Shown here: positions 1-64,000 of the stretch, one piece after another
Numbering within the stretch: the stretch's first letter is position 1
Layout of the letters: each line of letters begins with the position of its first letter
NCBI RefSeq assembly: GCF_000321225.1
Contig: NW_004450459.1
Span: 494,601 to 558,600, forward strand
From: Odobenus rosmarus divergens
Lineage: Eukaryota; Chordata; Mammalia; Carnivora; Odobenidae
Length of the DNA stretch: 64,000 nt
Reading direction: 5' to 3'
The notes under the pieces: generated by a model
The model's database searches: none
What the model was told of the DNA's origin: nothing
Seen by the model: only the letters and a program-made list of their open reading frames with translations
Position numbers and translations under genes: made by a program

Positions 1-2305
1 TGCCAGCCCTTCTGGCCTGCCAGGTCTCTGTGGATAGGTCTGCTACCTTCTAATGTTTCTACCCTTGTGGATTATGGACCTCTTGTCCCAAGCTGCTTTC
101 AGGATTTTCTCTTTATTTCTGAGATTTACAAGTTTCACTATATGTCAGGGTGTTGACCTATTTTTATTGATTTTGAGGGGGGTTGTCTGTGCCTCTTGGA
201 CTTGGATGCCTGTTTCCTTCCCTGGGTTAGGGAAGTTCTCCACTATAATTTGCTCCAATATACCTTCTGCCCCCCTCTGTCTTTCCTCTTCTGCGATCCC
301 AATTATTCTAATATTGTTTTGCTTTATGGTATCACTTAACCTCTTGAATTCTCTCCTCGTGATCCAGTAGTTGTTTTTTTCTCTTTTTCTCAGCTTCTTT
401 ATTCTCCATCATTTTGTCTTCTATATCACTGATTCTCTCTTCTGCTTCATTTATTTTTAATTGTATCTCATTAATAGCCCTTTTGATTTTGACTTGATTA
501 GATTTTAGTTCTTTTATTTCTCCAGAAATGGATTCTTTAGTGTCTTCTATGCTTTTTTTAAGCCCCGCTAGTATCTTTATAATCGTTATTCTAAACTCTA
601 GTTCCAACATCTTACTTATGTCCATACTGATAAGGTCCCTGGCAGTCAGTACTGCCTCCTGTTCTCTTTTTTGAGGTGAGTTTTTCCATCTTGTCATTCT
701 CCAGAGAAGAATAGATGAACAAGAGAACAAAATACTAAAATGGCAACAACGACCCCAGAGAAATATACACTAAACAAATCAGAAGAGACTTGAAGCCAGA
801 AAAAAAAAAAGAAAGAATATAATCAGACAGATGAGCAGACCAGAGCAATACACTGGATCATGTGTATATTTTGGTCTTTCGTTAGAAAAGTAGATCCCAA
901 AATTGTAAAGAAAGAAAAACTTGTATGAAAATAAAATTAAATACAACAATAGAATGTAAGTGTAAAAATGAAATTTAAAAGACAAATAAAAGACACACAC
1001 AAAAAAGAAGGAATATAAACATACAGGTGAACAGAACAGAGCAATACGCTATATCCTGAGTGTATTTTGGTGTCAAAATTGTAAAGAAAGAAAAGCATAT
1101 ATATACAGAAATAAAATTAAATACGATGAAAGGATAGAGTGTAACTGTAAAAATGAAAATTAAAAAAGGTTTAAAAGAAAGAGTTGATAAAATAAGAAAT
1201 TGGTTGAAAAAGGAAAGAGAAAAAATTAAGATTGAAAGACTAAAGAATCGTGGGGAAAAAATCATGAATTCCATATACTATTTTCCCCTAGTGCTGGAAT
1301 TTTGCAATTCTGTATGATTGGTAAACTTGGTCTTGGCTGGTTGTTCTTGCGGATCTTCTGGGGGAGGGGCCTGTTGCATTGATTCTCAAGTGTCTTTGCC
1401 CCAGCGGAATTTCACCACCCTTGCCAGGGGGCCAGGCTAAGTAAGCAGCTCCAGATTGCTCTATGTGGCTTTTTTGTTTTCTGAAGGCTTTTCCTGCCAC
1501 TTTAGAGGATGAGAATGAAAATGGCAGCCTCCCAGTCTCCTGCCCTGGAGCTGAAAGCTCGGGGCCCCATTCCTCAGCACCCTCAGGGAAAAGCAGTCAA
1601 TCACTCCTGTCTCCCTGGTCTCCGTCCTGTGACCGAACGTTTCTACCTCAGGCATGCAACTCCATTTCAAGTCTCCAAACCCTGTAGACTCCTGTGGTGT
1701 GCACCTGTGCCACTCCTCCTGGGGGAGGGAGGGAGGGCTCGCCGGTTCTGCTGCTCTCTGGGCCCCTGCTCCGAAGAGCAGTCGCCCAGCAGTGCCACGG
1801 TTGGAAGCATAGGGCAACCCCGAGCTGAGAGCCCACTCCTGGGCTTGCTGATTGCAGCTGGCTTCCCTGCTTTGATGCTGGGGAACTTTGCCACACTTAG
1901 GCACCCCTGGTCTTCCTGTGATCCCAGGGATCCTGAGACCACACGGTCCCACCTAGGATTCCACCCTGCTTCGCCACCTGAGCCCCTTTCAGGCCGGGAC
2001 ATCCCTCACTGGAGCAGACTTCTAAAAGTTGTGATTGCGTGCTCTGCCGCTCTCTCACTCTCCAGTGCCACCTGACGGAGGTGCCCTCTCCCTCCTCCTG
2101 CGGTGTATCTTCCCATGTATCACCTTGGATTCACTTCTCTGCACCTCCTGCTTTGCAGAGAGTGGTCAGTTTTCTATCGGTAGAGCTGCAGCTATTCTTT
2201 TAGTTTTCCGGTTGAGTTCACAGGTGTTTCAGAATGACTTGATAGCTCTCTAGCTGAATTCCTGGGATGAGATGAAACTCCGTCATCTTAGATGCTCTCC
2301 TCTTG
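1..2305 (-). mobile_element. Carnivore L1, 5' end (5'UTR and start of ORF1), antisense to AGPS
   Basis: Read on the minus strand, the element starts near 2305 and has a long GC-rich 5'UTR down to about 698. An ORF1-type reading frame then starts with Met at 697 and gives a charged coiled-coil run rich in Glu and Lys (DTKESISGEIKE, NEAEERISDIED), as in L1 ORF1p. That frame stops at 332 and resumes in another frame with the RNA-binding part (IRIIGIAEEE). A further in-frame stop comes near 180, so ORF1 is broken and the copy is dead. The element runs off the left edge of the window. I see no target duplication at the right end because its partner lies outside. Confidence 0.88.
811..1175. repeat. 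Two diverged tandem copies (about 196-bp period) in the L1 5'UTR
   Basis: A unit starting GAAAGAATATAATCAGACAG at 811 recurs at about 1007 as GAAGGAATATAAACATACAG. Both units then share AGAGCAATAC, TGTATATTTTGG/TGTATTTTGG, AATTGTAAAGAAAGAAAA, ATAAAATTAAATAC and GTGTAA/TGTAACTGTAAAAATGAAA in the same order. Copies differ at roughly one base in seven by eye. Tandem units in 5'UTRs often carry the L1 promoter in other mammals; whether that applies here is inference. Confidence 0.75.
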
Positions 2306-3682
2306 ACTATTTTAAAAGTAATCCTGATATTATGCTACTTAAAACTAAATATTTCTTATGTATCTGTTTTTAAAAGGACATTTTCTCACCATATTATTAT
2401 TTTTCCTGGCAAATTTAAAAATTCTTTATATCATTTAATACCGAGTTCACATTCAAATTTTACAGTGGTTGCAAAATTGTCTTTTATACTTCATTTGTTC
2501 ATATGGGGATTCAGACAAGGCCCATGTTAGCTTTTCGTTGTTTCTCTATCTCATTTTATCTGAAACCCCCGTCTTTCTCCTTTTTTGAATGTTACTGACT
2601 TTTGGAGAATGTAGGTTATTTGCAGTATAAAATGTGTCATATTTTGAATTTCCGTGTCACTTCATCTTGCTGTCATTTAACTCTTCCCCTAGGCTTTGTA
2701 TTTTTTTTAAACTCAAAGTTAGATATAAAGTCTAATTAGATTCAGGCATAGCTTTTAAATTTTTTTTTAAGCAAGGATATCTTGTAGATGATGTGATGTG
2801 ATGGTTGATGTGTTTTTCTCTCTCTCATCACATCACATCAGGAGGCATGTAATATCTGGGTGTCCACTTTAAGTGTTGCTAAAATTAATCAGGATGTTCA
2901 GGTGGTGACAGCCTCATTATTCTTCTGTAAAGTTCCCCATTAACCTTTGTCCTTAATCCAGAGTTTAAGAAAAGGCAGTTTCCTTAGGAGATCGCTTAAG
3001 AGTAGCCTATTCTGGAATGGGCTATGGATGTGTTTGAATTTCTATATATTTTACAGTGTACAAATTTACCACTAAATCTGTTACTGAATTTGTAAAATAG
3101 AGACAGTAATAATGCAGAAGGTAGTTGTGAAGATTAAATGAGATAATATAAAAGTCTTTACACTGAGTAGATGGTTAAAATTCTGTGCTAGAATTTTAAA
3201 TGCCAGATTTTTCACCATTTATTGTGTAGAAAAACCTTGTATATTCACTGCCTTTAATGTTGAACTCTCTTAAATATTGTAGTGGATGGGTGGTACTTAA
3301 AATTGTGATTTGCTTTGGAGTTGATAAGCTATGTCTATGCATGATTTTGCACAGAGTACTTCTGATACAGTATGTACAAAATATGATAGGTACGCCAGTT
3401 TTCTATTTTTGTATTTCTTAAATATGTACAGTAATACTAAGACTAAGATACTGGTCTCAAAGTTTTGGTCTTATTGTTAACTTGTCTAGGGTAGTGTATA
3501 CTGTTTTTTTTAGGGTATCCTATATATTTTCTTTAGGTTTTTCTGTGAGTACCCATAAAGGTATTTTTTTTCTCTGCCTCCTTCAATTTTTTTTTCCTAC
3601 CAAAAATATGTTTGGGCCCCTGGTAGATGCAAGGTATATAATTAGCACAAGTATCTAGTCACTTCAAGAGCCAGCCTACTAT
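2306..3682. other. Intron sequence upstream of the first visible exon
   Basis: AT-rich, apparently unique sequence with no coding signal. It holds a hairpin-forming inverted repeat (2789-2840). A MIR-like remnant at about 3085-3180 has the tail GTAAAATAGAGACAGTAATAAT followed by a GATTAAATGAGATAAT match. I searched it for the preceding AGPS exon (residues before 264, including the first FAD loop) and did not find one. Confidence 0.6.
2789..2840. repeat. Perfect 15-bp inverted repeat (hairpin)
   Basis: TGATGTGATGTGATG at 2789-2803 is the exact reverse complement of CATCACATCACATCA at 2826-2840, with a 22-base loop rich in T and C. Each arm is also a 5-bp tandem repeat, so the arms could slip. 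The function is unknown. Confidence 0.85.
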
Positions 3683-3870
3683 GGGGCGCCTGGGTGGCTC
3701 AGTCGTTGAGCGTCTGCCTTCGGCTTGGGTCATGATCCCAGGGTTCTGGGATCGAGCCCCACATTGGCCTCCCTGCTCTGCGGGAGGCCTGCTTCTCCCT
3801 CTCCCACTCCCCCTGCTTGTACTCCCTCTCTCTCTGTCAAATAAATAAAATCTTTAAAAAAAAAAAAAAA
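3682..3870 (+). mobile_element. CAN SINE (tRNA-Lys derived), sense
   Basis: Full-length: head GGGGCGCCTGGGTGGCTCAG, pol III B-box region GGGATCGAGCCCC, CT-rich region, AATAAATAAAATCTTT and an A tail. It is flanked by a 16-bp target duplication with one mismatch (AAGAGCCAGCCTACTA at 3666, AAGAACCAGCCTACTA at 3871). Confidence 0.95.
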
Positions 3871-4716
3871 AAGAACCAGCCTACTAGAGAAGATGTGTGT
3901 AAGTTATTATAAGGTACCAACAGATTACTGAATTCTGTCTTTTTACTTTAGTTTAGTACTTCCTTTTGTTTAGTGGCTGTAGGACCAAAAGACAGAATTA
4001 CTGTTGTCTTATTGTGAGAGTTGTATTGAAATTACTATTGTTTTATTGTGAGAGTATAATTAAAATGAGAGTTTTATATAACATAAAACAAAAAGTACAT
4101 TCACATACATCATCTTATTTAATGTTTATCATAATCCTGTGAATTAAGCAGTGCAATTATTTGTATGTATTCAAATTTCGAATATAGGCAGGCAATTTTC
4201 GTATTATCGTTGTATTCTTTTTATTATTAGCTAGACCTGTCTGTATTAGTTATTGCCATGAAATTGAACATATCAAAGTGGAAAGAAAGCTTCCCTGGGA
4301 TCCAAAAGAAGAGTGTATATGTTAACCTGATTGCTCAGCCAAATAGGAGAAAGAAGTCTGTTTTTAATAGAAAATAATTCATGAAGATTCATATATAGAA
4401 AAATTAGGTCAACCACGAATGTTAAAAACATTTTTTGGGCAGTCATACATTTGGTAAGTTGAGCCAGATGATACTCAGTTCCTTTTTAAACAGGAGGCAG
4501 GGGTGTGCTTTGATTTCTGTCCAGGGCCTCTGGTCCTATTTTGGATTAAAAATAAAGCGGGAATGCCATTTAGTATATTCAGATGTCTTCCTTTGCAGGT
4601 ATCTTTTTCTAGTGTCACAATGGGCATCTTCTGATATTCTTAAGTTATATATGATCGTTTTTTTTTAATACTAGTGCAGAGAGTGTTTGCAGAATGCCAG
4701 GAACTTTGTATGCTAA

Positions 4717-4813
4717 GGGTTTTTTTGTTTTGTTTTGTTTTGTTTTAAGATTTTAGTTTTAAGTACTCTCTTCACCCAGCGTGGGGTTCAAACCCACAAC
4801 CCGAGATCACCCC
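4717..4813 (-). mobile_element. Old short CAN-type SINE, antisense
   Basis: On the minus strand, the tRNA-related head and body (…GTTTGAACCCCACGCTGGG…) lead into AAATCTTAAAAC and an A/C-rich tail. It is bounded by the 10-bp direct repeat TGTATGCTAA (4707-4716 and 4814-4823). It is diverged and shorter than the young copies. Confidence 0.75.
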
Positions 4814-4834
4814 TGTATGCTAAACTTTTTATGT

Positions 4835-4970
4835 GCAGTATCTCATTTAATCCCTACACCAGCCTTATGAGTAGTATTACTATTCACACTTTACAGATGA
4901 GGAAACACTAAACTTAGTTAAATAATTTGCTTAAGGTAAGAGCTAGAGTTTGATTCAAACTAATCCCTGA
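4835..4970 (-). repeat. MIR/L2-type fragment
   Basis: It contains the characteristic run ATCTCATTTAATCCCTACA, then TTTACAGATGAGGAAACAC and AAGGTAAGAGCTAGAGTTTG, the known MIR core and tail in reverse orientation. It is ancient and diverged. Confidence 0.75.
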
Positions 4971-5174
4971 ATAAAAACAGAGTCTGTGTTTTAAACCCAA
5001 CTCCTGTGCACTATACTGTTTATGTTACTGTATCTGTCATGTTGTATAGTCTGGGATACAGGGGTAGTGTAGTAGTGTGGGTAACCCTATTTGCTAGTTT
5101 TCTGTATTACCACTTGCTATTTTGAGTTAGGAAGTTATATTTCCTCAGAAAATGTCAGTAGTTCTTGGAAATGA

Positions 5175-64000
<58,826 letters not shown>

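Noticed and set aside
332..730. A 132-codon minus-strand frame as a cellular coiled-coil gene
   Set aside because: It is the N-terminal part of L1 ORF1, broken by a frameshift and followed by further damage.
1461..2075. Long overlapping open frames (up to 188 codons on one strand and 163 on the other)
   Set aside because: They lie in the GC-rich 5'UTR of the antisense L1, where stops are rare on both strands; no coding signal.

Overview
The window is nuclear DNA from a carnivoran mammal, most likely an arctoid caniform (bear, seal or mustelid type). The evidence is about 25 tRNA-Lys-derived CAN SINEs whose heads read like GGCGCCTGGGTGGCTCAG and whose body variants match neither the dog-type nor the cat-type consensus I know, plus carnivore-type L1 elements. 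It is eukaryotic intron-rich sequence. There are no operons, no CRISPR array and no prokaryotic genes.

One gene is present, on the + strand: an internal piece of AGPS (alkylglycerone-phosphate synthase, the peroxisomal FAD enzyme that makes the ether bond of plasmalogens). Twelve coding exons lie between 5199 and 63056. They total 1066 nt and encode residues 264-618 of the 658-residue protein, plus the first base of codon 619. Every intron is GT-AG, all phases join cleanly, and no exon contains a stop. The first roughly 263 codons (with the PTS2 signal and the first FAD loop) lie upstream of the window and the last 40 codons lie downstream. The FAD loops (303-309, 316-319, 368-374), T309, R419, L469, E471, R515, Y578 and the H615-H617 triad are all intact. 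The one clear anomaly is at the end of the first exon: three codons read Val-Phe-Leu where I expect the conserved Glu-Arg-Gln (288-290), through a run of seven T next to the donor.

Layout: 1-2305 is the 5' end of an L1 in antisense orientation (broken ORF1 and full 5'UTR with a tandem repeat). 2306-5198 is upstream intron. 5199-15789 holds the first two exons, separated by a SINE-rich intron with a younger truncated L1 and a several-kb ancient L1. 15.8-27.8 kb holds the third and fourth exons with old repeats. 27.8-37.8 kb is a 10-kb intron with a repeat-poor stretch. 37.8-63.1 kb holds the remaining eight exons, with scattered SINEs, a 61-bp L1 stub, a tailless U4 snRNA retrocopy and a TTTC microsatellite.

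I found no previously undescribed system. The items most worth checking are the Val-Phe-Leu codons, the U4 retrocopy, the L1 5' end whose antisense side faces AGPS, and inverted SINE pairs, one of which brackets an exon. Family and residue numbering come from memory of human AGPS, cross-checked by the fact that all known functional residues fall in register.
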